Positions 4,575 to 11,346 of a stretch of 15,824 bases of DNA are shown here, piece by piece (positions within the stretch are counted from its first letter, which is position 1; each line of letters starts with the position of its first letter). The DNA is from UBA4416 sp044340865. Its GTDB lineage: Bacteria; Bacteroidota; Bacteroidia; B-17B0; Aurantibacillaceae. The stretch covers positions 1 through 15,824 of the forward strand of contig JBIISW010000048.1 in NCBI GenBank assembly GCA_044340865.1, written 5' to 3'. The notes under the pieces were generated by a model, which ran no database searches, was not told where the DNA came from, and saw only the letters and a program-made list of their open reading frames with translations. A program made the translations under genes and the position numbers.

Positions 4575-6842
4575 ATGGCATTTGATATCGAAATGATTAA
4601 AAAGGTTTACGCTAATATGCCGGCTCGCATTGAGGCAGCGCGTAAAAACCTTGGAAGACCTTTAACTTTAGCAGAAAAAATTCTTTATTCGCATTTAGAT
4701 GCCAGTACTGAATTAAAAGACTATCCGCGTGGTTCTTCGTATGTAGATTTTAATCCAGATAGAGTTGCTATGCAAGATGCTACAGCTCAAATGGCGTTAT
4801 TACAGTTTATGCAAGCTGGTCGCCCTACAGTGGCGGTTCCTTCATCAGTTCATTGCGACCATTTAATTCAAGCTAAAGTTGGTGCCAATGATGATTTAAG
4901 CAGAGCAAAAACAGAAAGCGAAGAAGTATTTAATTTCTTAGCTTCTGTATCAAATAAATACGGCATTGGTTTCTGGAAACCAGGTGCAGGTATTATTCAC
5001 CAAATTGTTTTAGAAAATTATGCTTTCCCGGGTGGAATGATGATTGGTACCGATTCTCACACAGTAAACGCTGGTGGTTTGGGTATGATTGCCATTGGTG
5101 TTGGTGGAGCTGATGCTTGCGATGTAATGGCTGGTTTACCTTGGGAATTAAAAATGCCTAAATTAATTGGTATTAAATTAACTGGTAAATTAAACGGTTG
5201 GGCAAGTGCAAAAGATGTTATTTTAAAAGTGGCTGGTATCCTTACTGTAAAAGGTGGAACGGATAAAGTAGTTGAATATTTTGGTGAAGGTGCTGTAAGC
5301 TTATCTTGTACTGGTAAAGGAACTATTTGTAATATGGGTGCAGAAATTGGAGCAACTACTTCTACTTTTGGTTACGATGAAAGTATGAGCCGTTACTTAT
5401 CTGCTACTGGCCGCGCTGATGTGGCTGCTTTAGCTGATGGTATTAAAGAACATTTAACAGGTGATGCAGAAGTTTATGCTGATCCTTCTAAATATTTCGA
5501 CGAAGTAATTGAAATTAACTTATCTGAATTAGAACCATACGTAAATGGTCCTTTTACTCCAGATTTAGCAACACCTATTTCTCAATTAAAAGCAGCCGCT
5601 GAAAAGAATGGCTGGCCATTAAAAATTGAAGCAGGTTTAATTGGTTCTTGTACAAACTCTTCTTACGAAGATATTTCTCGTGCCGTATCATTAGCAAAAC
5701 AAGTTTCTGCAAAAGGTTTAAAATCTAAAGCAGAGTTTATGATTAACCCAGGATCTGAGCAAATTCGTTACACCATTGAGCGCGATGGTTTCTTAGATGT
5801 GTTTGCAGAAGTTGGAGCAACCGTATTTACTAATGCTTGCGGACCTTGTATTGGAATGTGGGATCGTGTAGGTGCCGAAAAACAAGAGAAAAACACCATC
5901 GTTCACTCTTTTAACCGTAACTTTGCTAAACGTGCTGATGGTAATCCAAATACGTATGCATTTGTTGCATCTCCCGAAATTGTTACTGCATTAGCTATTG
6001 CAGGTGATTTAGGATTTAACCCATTAACTGATACATTAACAAACGAAAAAGGCGAACAAGTAAAATTAGACGCTCCTAATGGTGATGAATTGCCAACTAA
6101 AGGATTTGCAGTTGAAGACGCAGGATATCAAGCACCAGCAGCAGATGGAAGCAAAGTTCAAGTTTTAGTAGAACCAACTTCTAAACGTTTACAATTATTA
6201 GATCCATTTGCAGCATGGACAGGCGTTGATTTTAAAGGCTTAAAATTATTAATTAAAGCTAAAGGAAAATGTACAACTGATCATATTTCAATGGCTGGTC
6301 CTTGGTTAAAGTTCCGTGGGCATTTAGATAATATTTCTAATAACATGTTAATTGGTGCTGTCAATGCATTTAACGAAAAAACAGATTCAGTTAAAAATCA
6401 ATTAACAGGCGAATATGCTGGCGTACCAGTTGTACAACGTGCGTATAAAGCAAATAACATTTCCTCTATTGTAGTGGGTGACGAAAATTATGGTGAAGGT
6501 TCATCTCGTGAACACGCCGCAATGGAACCTCGTCATTTAGGTGTAAAAGTAGTTTTAGTAAAATCATTTGCTCGTATCCACGAAACAAACTTAAAAAAAC
6601 AAGGTATGTTAGGTATTACTTTTGCTAATACAGCTGATTACGATAAAATTAAAGAAGATGATAGCATTGATATCTCTGGTTTAACAACGTTTGCACCAGG
6701 CGTTCAATTAACGATTACATTAAATCATGCAGATGGAAGTAAAGAAGAATTTAAAGTAAATCATAGCTATAATGCTCAACAAATTGAGTGGTTTAAAGCT
6801 GGTGGCGCTTTAAATATTATTAGAGCATCTGTAAAAGCATAG
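4575..6842 (+). CDS. acn: Aconitate hydratase, mitochondrial type
   Basis: Aconitase interconverts citrate and isocitrate in the TCA cycle using a [4Fe-4S] cluster. This 755-residue protein belongs to the mitochondrial (ACO2-like) group, shown by DRVAMQDATAQMALLQFM near residue 65 and by length. The cluster cysteines are Cys359 (GSCTNSSYED) and Cys422/Cys425 (NACGPCIGMW), each one residue off the bovine positions 358, 421 and 424. The swivelling C-terminal domain carries YGEGSSREHAAMEPRH with Ser643/Ser644/Arg645, matching bovine 642-644. All key residues are intact. The gene stands alone, with terminators before and after, so it is probably monocistronic. Its codon use is the cleanest in the window (frequent GGT, GCT, TTA), consistent with high expression. 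The start ATG gives the standard MAFDIEMIKKVY N-terminus. Confidence 0.97.
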   Translation: MAFDIEMIKKVYANMPARIEAARKNLGRPLTLAEKILYSHLDASTELKDYPRGSSYVDFNPDRVAMQDATAQMALLQFMQAGRPTVAVPSSVHCDHLIQAKVGANDDLSRAKTESEEVFNFLASVSNKYGIGFWKPGAGIIHQIVLENYAFPGGMMIGTDSHTVNAGGLGMIAIGVGGADACDVMAGLPWELKMPKLIGIKLTGKLNGWASAKDVILKVAGILTVKGGTDKVVEYFGEGAVSLSCTGKGTICNMGAEIGATTSTFGYDESMSRYLSATGRADVAALADGIKEHLTGDAEVYADPSKYFDEVIEINLSELEPYVNGPFTPDLATPISQLKAAAEKNGWPLKIEAGLIGSCTNSSYEDISRAVSLAKQVSAKGLKSKAEFMINPGSEQIRYTIERDGFLDVFAEVGATVFTNACGPCIGMWDRVGAEKQEKNTIVHSFNRNFAKRADGNPNTYAFVASPEIVTALAIAGDLGFNPLTDTLTNEKGEQVKLDAPNGDELPTKGFAVEDAGYQAPAADGSKVQVLVEPTSKRLQLLDPFAAWTGVDFKGLKLLIKAKGKCTTDHISMAGPWLKFRGHLDNISNNMLIGAVNAFNEKTDSVKNQLTGEYAGVPVVQRAYKANNISSIVVGDENYGEGSSREHAAMEPRHLGVKVVLVKSFARIHETNLKKQGMLGITFANTADYDKIKEDDSIDISGLTTFAPGVQLTITLNHADGSKEEFKVNHSYNAQQIEWFKAGGALNIIRASVKA

Positions 6843-6864
6843 TATAATTTATACTTTTGAATTT

Positions 6865-6898
6865 AAAAATCCCATCAAATTATTGATGGGATTTTTTT
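6865..6898 (+). terminator. Rho-independent terminator of aconitase
   Basis: AAAAATCCCATCAA (6865-6878), a 4 nt loop ATTA, and TTGATGGGATTTTTT form a perfect stem ending in a T-run. It starts 22 bp after the aconitase stop codon. Confidence 0.92.
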
Positions 6899-6912
6899 AT
6901 TACACCAAACAA

Positions 6913-6943
6913 TTAGTATATACGGAAATATTGATTACCTTTG
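6913..6943 (+). promoter_or_regulatory. Candidate promoter of the cold-shock gene
   Basis: TACCTTTG at 6936-6943 matches TAnnTTTG exactly; TTAG at 6913-6916 is a partial -33 element with a 19 nt gap. Initiation near 6950 would give a leader of about 130 nt before the csp start codon, in line with the long 5' UTRs known for cspA-type genes. Confidence 0.45.
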
Positions 6944-7047
6944 AGGACTTCTTACGAAGATTGTATCTCAATCTGGTTTGTAATATCCTTTACAACTCTA
7001 ATATTTTTACACTTTTCTTAACGAATTATAATAAAATAAGTAAACCC

Positions 7048-7065
7048 GTTTGCCTATTGGTAAAC
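7048..7065 (+). promoter_or_regulatory. Hairpin in the cold-shock leader
   Basis: GTTTGCC (7048-7054), loop TATT and GGTAAAC (7059-7065) form a 7 bp hairpin with one G-T pair, ending 17 nt before the start codon in an A/C-rich stretch. Its position next to the ribosome-binding region would suit a structure that affects translation with temperature, but this is inference. Confidence 0.3.
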
Positions 7066-7082
7066 ACAAAACAAACAACAAC

Positions 7083-7271
7083 ATGAACAAAGGAACAGTA
7101 AAATTTTTTAACGAAGCAAAAGGTTTCGGATTTATTAAAGACGATAACGGACAAGAAATATTCGTTCACGCAACAGGATTAATTCACGAAATTCAAGAAA
7201 ACGATCAAGTAACTTACGATATTCAAGATGGTAAAAAAGGTCTTAATGCAGTTAATGTAAGTCGCGTATAA
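7083..7271 (+). CDS. Cold-shock protein (CspA family)
   Basis: This 62-residue protein is a single cold-shock domain, a five-stranded OB fold that binds single-stranded RNA and DNA and melts RNA structure. The RNA-binding motifs are KGFGFI (RNP1) and IFVHAT (RNP2), preceded by NKGTVKFFNEA. Length is just under the usual 65-70 residues. The ATG at 7083 gives the canonical MNKGTVKFF start; upstream in-frame starts near 7050 lie in the leader hairpin and are rejected. The leader is long and AT-rich, which fits post-transcriptional control. The gene is flanked by terminators on both sides and is probably monocistronic. Confidence 0.95.
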   Translation: MNKGTVKFFNEAKGFGFIKDDNGQEIFVHATGLIHEIQENDQVTYDIQDGKKGLNAVNVSRV

Positions 7272-7291
7272 TTATCTATTTGCAAAAAAAT

Positions 7292-7326
7292 AAAAAACCT
7301 TTGCTTTGCAGCAAAGGTTTTTTTTT
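7292..7326. terminator. Bidirectional terminator between csp and pyrB
   Basis: AAAAAACCTTTGCT, loop TTGC, AGCAAAGGTTTTTTTTT: an 8 bp GC-containing stem extended by A/T runs on both sides. It follows csp by 20 bp and pyrB (minus strand) by about 20 bp, so it can end both convergent transcripts. Confidence 0.9.
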
Positions 7327-7345
7327 ATGCCTTTAAGTAGTTAAA

Positions 7346-8266
7346 CTATTTACCTGCTAATAAAAACATGGCTGCCATACGAACAGCAACACCGTTTTCT
7401 ACTTGATCTAAAATAATAGATTGGCTACCATCTGCTACTTCACTTGTAATTTCAACACCACGATTAATAGGTCCTGGATGCATGATGACAATTTTTTTAG
7501 AAAGAGAATCTAACATCGTTTTATCTAATCCATACAACATCGTGTATTCTCGAATTGAAGGAAAGAATTTAATGTCTTGTCTTTCTAATTGAATACGCAA
7601 CATATTGGCGGCATCGCACCACTCTAGTGTTTTTCTTAAATCTAACTCAACCGAAACGCCTAAACTTTCAACGTATTTAGGAATCAATGTTTTTGGCCCA
7701 CACACTTTAACTTGAGCACCTAATTTTTGCAAACAAAAAATATTAGACAAGGCTACTCGTGAATGAAGAATATCACCAATAATGGCAATTTTTTTTCCTT
7801 TTAAATCTCCTAATTTTTCTTGTAACGAATAAGCATCTAATAACGCTTGAGTAGGATGTTCGTGAGCACCATCACCAGCATTAATGATTTTTGCTTTTAC
7901 CTTATTTGACAAATAAACCGCTGCACCAGGACTAGAATGCCTCATTACAATCATATCCACTTTCATGGCAAGAATATTATTTACCGTGTCAGTTAATGTT
8001 TCTCCTTTTTTTACAGATGAAGAAGATGCTGAAAAATTGATGGTGTCTGCACTCAAACGCTTTTGAGCTAATTCAAAAGATAAACGTGTTCGAGTAGAAT
8101 TTTCAAAAAATAAATTAGCTATGGTAACATCTCTTAATGATGGAACTTTTTTGATTGGTCTATTTATAACTTCTTTAAAATTTTTAGCGGTATCTAATAT
8201 TAATTCAATATCCTGTTTAGTGATATCTTTAATTCCTAATAAATGATTGACGCTTAATTGACTCAT
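7346..8266 (-). CDS. pyrB: Aspartate carbamoyltransferase catalytic subunit
   Basis: This enzyme joins carbamoyl phosphate and aspartate, the first committed step of pyrimidine synthesis, in the cytoplasm. The 306-residue product has the carbamoyl-phosphate motif FFENSTRTRLSF (Ser57-Thr58-Arg59-Thr60-Arg61), SVKKGET (Lys86/Lys87), MRHSSPGA (108-115), HEHPTQALLDA (135-145) and HPGPINRG (263-270). Length is normal and no residue is missing. No regulatory pyrI is nearby, as is usual in this phylum. It is the last gene of a minus-strand group after pyrR and the DinB-like gene, with a 7 bp gap, and ends at the shared terminator. Control probably acts through the upstream pyrR-led transcript. Confidence 0.97.
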   Translation of the reverse strand: MSQLSVNHLLGIKDITKQDIELILDTAKNFKEVINRPIKKVPSLRDVTIANLFFENSTRTRLSFELAQKRLSADTINFSASSSSVKKGETLTDTVNNILAMKVDMIVMRHSSPGAAVYLSNKVKAKIINAGDGAHEHPTQALLDAYSLQEKLGDLKGKKIAIIGDILHSRVALSNIFCLQKLGAQVKVCGPKTLIPKYVESLGVSVELDLRKTLEWCDAANMLRIQLERQDIKFFPSIREYTMLYGLDKTMLDSLSKKIVIMHPGPINRGVEITSEVADGSQSIILDQVENGVAVRMAAMFLLAGK

Positions 8267-8273
8267 ATTTTAT

Positions 8274-8780
8274 TTATAAATATCGTTCTTTAATAATATT
8301 AACGTGATGCTGAGCATGTCCGCACATAAAATAACCTAATGCTAAAACCGAAACTTCGCCTAAAGCAATCTTCCCTTTTAGAAGTAATTCTTTTTCTGAT
8401 AACTGTTTAAATAATAAAATGTTAGACAGTCTTATTGAATCAAATTCGTCAACTAACATTTGCATATTAGTATTACTCAAATTGGCATTTTGAGCGTATA
8501 AATTTTCATCAAAACTTAATGGCTGTTGATTATCTCCCCTTGCAAATCGTAAGGCTCTATAACCCAAAATACGTTCTGTATCTACAATATGATTGATGAC
8601 TTGTTTAACCGTCCATTTACCATCATCGTAAAAATAATTTTGCTTCAAGCGAGGAATTTCTTCAATAAAATCTAAAACAGACTGATGGTTAATTTTTAAA
8701 GCAGAAATCACATCACCTTCTTCAATTAACTGAAGGTATTTTTCAAAATAGTCAGGATAATCTTTTTTAGTAGGTCTCAT
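8274..8780 (-). CDS. DinB-like putative metal-dependent protein
   Basis: The 168-residue product looks like a DinB superfamily (DinB_2) four-helix bundle. The triad of metal ligands is visible: His64 in QVINHIVDTE, and His155 and His159 in GHAQHHVNII near the C-terminus (HxxxH). The middle contains WTVKQ and AL.FARGD, typical of the family. Members bind a divalent metal; many act as thiol-dependent S-transferases or are uncharacterised. The start is ATG 8780 (MRPTKKDY); an upstream TTG would overlap pyrR. Spacing is 1 bp after pyrR and 7 bp before pyrB, so it is cotranscribed with pyrimidine genes. No link to pyrimidine synthesis is known to me; it may be a passenger or a house-cleaning enzyme. 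Confidence 0.82.
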   Translation of the reverse strand: MRPTKKDYPDYFEKYLQLIEEGDVISALKINHQSVLDFIEEIPRLKQNYFYDDGKWTVKQVINHIVDTERILGYRALRFARGDNQQPLSFDENLYAQNANLSNTNMQMLVDEFDSIRLSNILLFKQLSEKELLLKGKIALGEVSVLALGYFMCGHAQHHVNIIKERYL

Positions 8781-8781
8781 T

Positions 8782-9312
8782 TTATTTATCAATCAGTGTT
8801 ACACAATCTTTTCCATCACTCTCTTTCCATTCCACTTTCACATTTTGCGTTTGTATGGAATCAATTATTAAGCCAGTATATTTTGCTTGAATTGGAACAT
8901 GTCGACTAAATCGTCTATCAACCAGAACAAGCAATTCAACGTCATTAGGCCTTCCAAATGCCAACATGGCGTCTAATCCAGCTCTAATGGTTCTTCCGGT
9001 AAACAAAACATCATCAACTAATATGACATTTTTATCTTCAATAATAAAATCAATATTTGTTTTGTTTGGCTTTAACTCTTTTTTCCGAAAATCATCACGG
9101 TAAAATGTAATATCTAAATCACCACAATGAATGTTTGTTTTTAAAATTTTTTCGAGTAAAACTTGTAATCTACGTGCTAAAAAAACGCCTCTTGGTTGCA
9201 AACCAATGATAACAGAATTACTAAAATCGTTATGAACTTCTATTAATTGATAGCAAAGACGAGTAAGAGTAACTTCTAATTGTTTATTTTCTAATAGAAC
9301 TCTAGGCTTCAA
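8782..9312 (-). CDS. pyrR: PyrR-like uracil phosphoribosyltransferase/regulator
   Basis: The 176-residue protein is a type I phosphoribosyltransferase of the PyrR group. The PRPP loop is VILVDDVLFTGRTIRAG; other family signatures are IIGLQPRGVFLARRL near residue 35 and ELLVLVDRRFSRHVPIQAKY. In Bacillus, PyrR binds pyr mRNA in response to UMP and also makes UMP from uracil; in Bacteroidota its regulatory role is less clear, and no Bacillus-type attenuator is evident here. The start appears to be TTG (9310-9312): the stop upstream in frame leaves only ATT or TTG, and TTG gives the expected KPRVLLENKQLE N-terminus. It heads the pyrR, DinB-like, pyrB group. Confidence 0.93.
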   Translation of the reverse strand: MKPRVLLENKQLEVTLTRLCYQLIEVHNDFSNSVIIGLQPRGVFLARRLQVLLEKILKTNIHCGDLDITFYRDDFRKKELKPNKTNIDFIIEDKNVILVDDVLFTGRTIRAGLDAMLAFGRPNDVELLVLVDRRFSRHVPIQAKYTGLIIDSIQTQNVKVEWKESDGKDCVTLIDK

Positions 9313-9421
9313 GGTAATAGTTGTTTAAATTATTGTTACTAGTTATTTGATAGTATCTAGAGTTTAAATTTATAGTTATAATTTCAAACAACCAAACACT
9401 TCTATCAAACAAAACTATTTT
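9313..9421 (-). promoter_or_regulatory. pyrR upstream region with candidate promoter and inverted repeat
   Basis: On the minus strand TAGTTTTG (plus positions 9410-9417) matches TAnnTTTG but lacks a good -33 element. It would give a leader of about 90 nt. That leader has an 8 bp inverted repeat: CTATCAAA at 9402-9409 and TTTGATAG at 9346-9353, 48 nt apart. No purA terminator is seen here, so read-through from purA is possible. Confidence 0.3.
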
Positions 9422-10690
9422 TTACATAAAAATCGTTTGAGTTCTATCTGGTCCAATTGAGGTGATGCTAATAGGCACTTCAACTAACTTCTCAATGTAT
9501 TTGATATAATCAATTAATTCTTTTGGTAATTCACTTTTCTGCGTCATTTTTGTTAAATCAACGTTCCATCCTTTTACGGTTTCATAAACGGGAGTCACAT
9601 CACTTGGGTCAATGCTATATGGCAAATAATCAATTTTTTCACCTTTATGCATATAATGTGTACAAATTTCCAAGGTTTCAAAATCGGATAAAATATCAGC
9701 TTTCATCATCATTAATTCTGTTACACCATTAATTGCGATAGCGTATTTTAAGGCAGGAATATCTAACCAACCACAACGGCGTGGACGACCAGTCGTTGCA
9801 CCGAATTCACGACCAATTTGACGCATCTTCTCTCCTACTTCATTTTCCAATTCTGTTGGAAAAGGTCCACTACCTACTCGTGTGCAATATGCTTTAAAAA
9901 TTCCAATGACATTACCAATTCGGTTTGGGGCAATTCCTAATCCATTACAAGCACCAGCACAAATTGTATTTGATGAAGTTACAAAAGGATAAGAACCAAA
10001 ATCGATGTCTAATAAAGATCCTTGTGCACCTTCTGCCAATATTTTTTTTCCTTTTTTAATAGCGTCGTTTATAAAATGTTCGCTATCTATAAACGTTAAG
10101 TTTTTTAATTCTTCTATGGCTGCAAACCAAGCTGGCTCTAATTCAGAAAGATTATATTCAAATTTATGAAATTCTAATATCTGCTTATGTTTTTCAACTA
10201 AAGCGTTATACTTATCTTTAAAATTAGGACTTTCAATATCTCCTATTCGTAAACCATTACGACCAGTTTTATCCATATAAGTTGGTCCAATACCTTTTAA
10301 CGTTGAACCAATTTTATCTTTTCCTTTTGCTGCTTCACTTGCAGCATCTATTAAACGATGGGTTGGTAAAATTAAATGAGCACGTTTACTGATGACTAGT
10401 TTTTTACTGACATCAACACCCATTCCAACTAAAGCATCAATTTCTTTTTTGAAAATAACAGGATCAATTACAACACCGTTACCTACCACATTTAAAGCCG
10501 TAGGATGAAATATTCCGCTTGGTATCGTATGTAAAACGTGTTTAATACCATTAAACTCTAAAGTATGACCAGCATTTGGCCCACCTTGAAAACGAGCAAT
10601 GATGTCGTATTTAGGAGTTAATACATCAACAATTTTCCCTTTTCCTTCATCGCCCCATTGAAGGCCTAATAATACGTCTGCTTTATTCAT
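9422..10690 (-). CDS. purA: Adenylosuccinate synthetase
   Basis: PurA uses GTP to join IMP and aspartate, the first step from IMP to AMP. The 422-residue product has the N-terminal GTP/IMP loop GLQWGDEGKGK (9-19, with Asp14 as catalytic base), GPNAGHT with His43, KGIGPTYMDKTGRNGLRIGD, the GAQGSLLDIDFGSYPF region and TTGRPRRCGWLD, plus VTELMMMKADILSDFE near the C-terminus. Length is normal and every motif is intact. It lies downstream of the Fur-like gene on the same strand with a 158 bp space that contains a good promoter, so it may be transcribed on its own as well as by read-through. Confidence 0.97.
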   Translation of the reverse strand: MNKADVLLGLQWGDEGKGKIVDVLTPKYDIIARFQGGPNAGHTLEFNGIKHVLHTIPSGIFHPTALNVVGNGVVIDPVIFKKEIDALVGMGVDVSKKLVISKRAHLILPTHRLIDAASEAAKGKDKIGSTLKGIGPTYMDKTGRNGLRIGDIESPNFKDKYNALVEKHKQILEFHKFEYNLSELEPAWFAAIEELKNLTFIDSEHFINDAIKKGKKILAEGAQGSLLDIDFGSYPFVTSSNTICAGACNGLGIAPNRIGNVIGIFKAYCTRVGSGPFPTELENEVGEKMRQIGREFGATTGRPRRCGWLDIPALKYAIAINGVTELMMMKADILSDFETLEICTHYMHKGEKIDYLPYSIDPSDVTPVYETVKGWNVDLTKMTQKSELPKELIDYIKYIEKLVEVPISITSIGPDRTQTIFM

Positions 10691-10725
10691 TTTAAGTAGT
10701 GCTTTTTAATAATATTGAAAGTCAT

Positions 10726-10733
10726 CAAATTTA
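10726..10733 (-). promoter_or_regulatory. Candidate purA promoter (-7 element)
   Basis: On the minus strand TAAATTTG matches TAnnTTTG exactly, about 36 nt before the purA start codon. A TTTC lies about 23 nt further upstream as a partial -33 element. The rest of the 10691-10848 space is AT-rich with no other clear signal. Confidence 0.5.
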
Positions 10734-10848
10734 CAATTAACCTTTAATTAATATTGAAATAACAAATTAACAATTCATTGATTTTTGAACAATATAAGGT
10801 GTTTTCATTAAGACATTTACCTATTAAAATGAAATAGATGAAAGTGTG

Positions 10849-11337
10849 TTAATTTGTTTTTTTTGCTTTAGTTTTATGATGCTCGCAAGCTCCAGTTTCT
10901 TTTAAGGTTCTGCATTTAGCGAAGAAATTAAGAGAGTGATGGAATACATCGAAGTTTAGCATATCTTCTGCCATTTTTTGAATTTGCATAATTCGAGGGT
11001 CACAAAATTCAAATACTTTCTCACAATCACTACAAATCATGTGATCATGTTGTTTAAATTTATAAGCTTTTTCAAATTGAGCAATGTTTTTCCCGAATTG
11101 ATGTTTTGTTACTAAACCAGCGTCTAATAACAATTCAATATTATTATAGAGAGTTGCTCTACTTACACGGTACTTTTTATTTTTCATCATCACATACAAC
11201 CCTTCAATATCGAAGTGTCCTTCGTGAGAATAAATCTCATTAAGTATCGCAAATCGCTCAGATGTTTTTCGATGTTTGTTTTGTTCGAGATAGTCCGTTA
11301 ATATTTTCACAACGGCTTCTTTTGTTTCGTTTGTCAT
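10849..11337 (-). CDS. Fur-family metal-responsive repressor
   Basis: The 162-residue protein has the Fur layout: an N-terminal winged helix with YRVSRATLYNNIELLLDAGL (56-75), then a metal-binding dimerisation domain with HDHMICSDC (97-105; His97, His99, Cys102, Cys105). The second cysteine pair typical of zinc-site Fur proteins is rearranged here to Cys142 and Cys151 (KCRTLKETGAC). The KKTN tail is basic. Fur-family members sense iron, zinc, manganese or peroxide; the sequence does not decide between Fur, Zur and PerR. It lies 9 bp after rel/spoT and before purA on the same strand, an order I recall from other flavobacteria, so cotranscription with rel is likely. Confidence 0.92.
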   Translation of the reverse strand: MTNETKEAVVKILTDYLEQNKHRKTSERFAILNEIYSHEGHFDIEGLYVMMKNKKYRVSRATLYNNIELLLDAGLVTKHQFGKNIAQFEKAYKFKQHDHMICSDCEKVFEFCDPRIMQIQKMAEDMLNFDVFHHSLNFFAKCRTLKETGACEHHKTKAKKTN

Positions 11338-11346
11338 CCTATTATT

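Noticed and set aside
6883..7086. 67-codon frame between aconitase and csp
   Set aside because: It starts inside the aconitase terminator, covers the csp promoter and leader and has no recognisable domain.
9523..9732. Plus-strand frame inside purA
   Set aside because: It is antisense to a well-conserved purA region.
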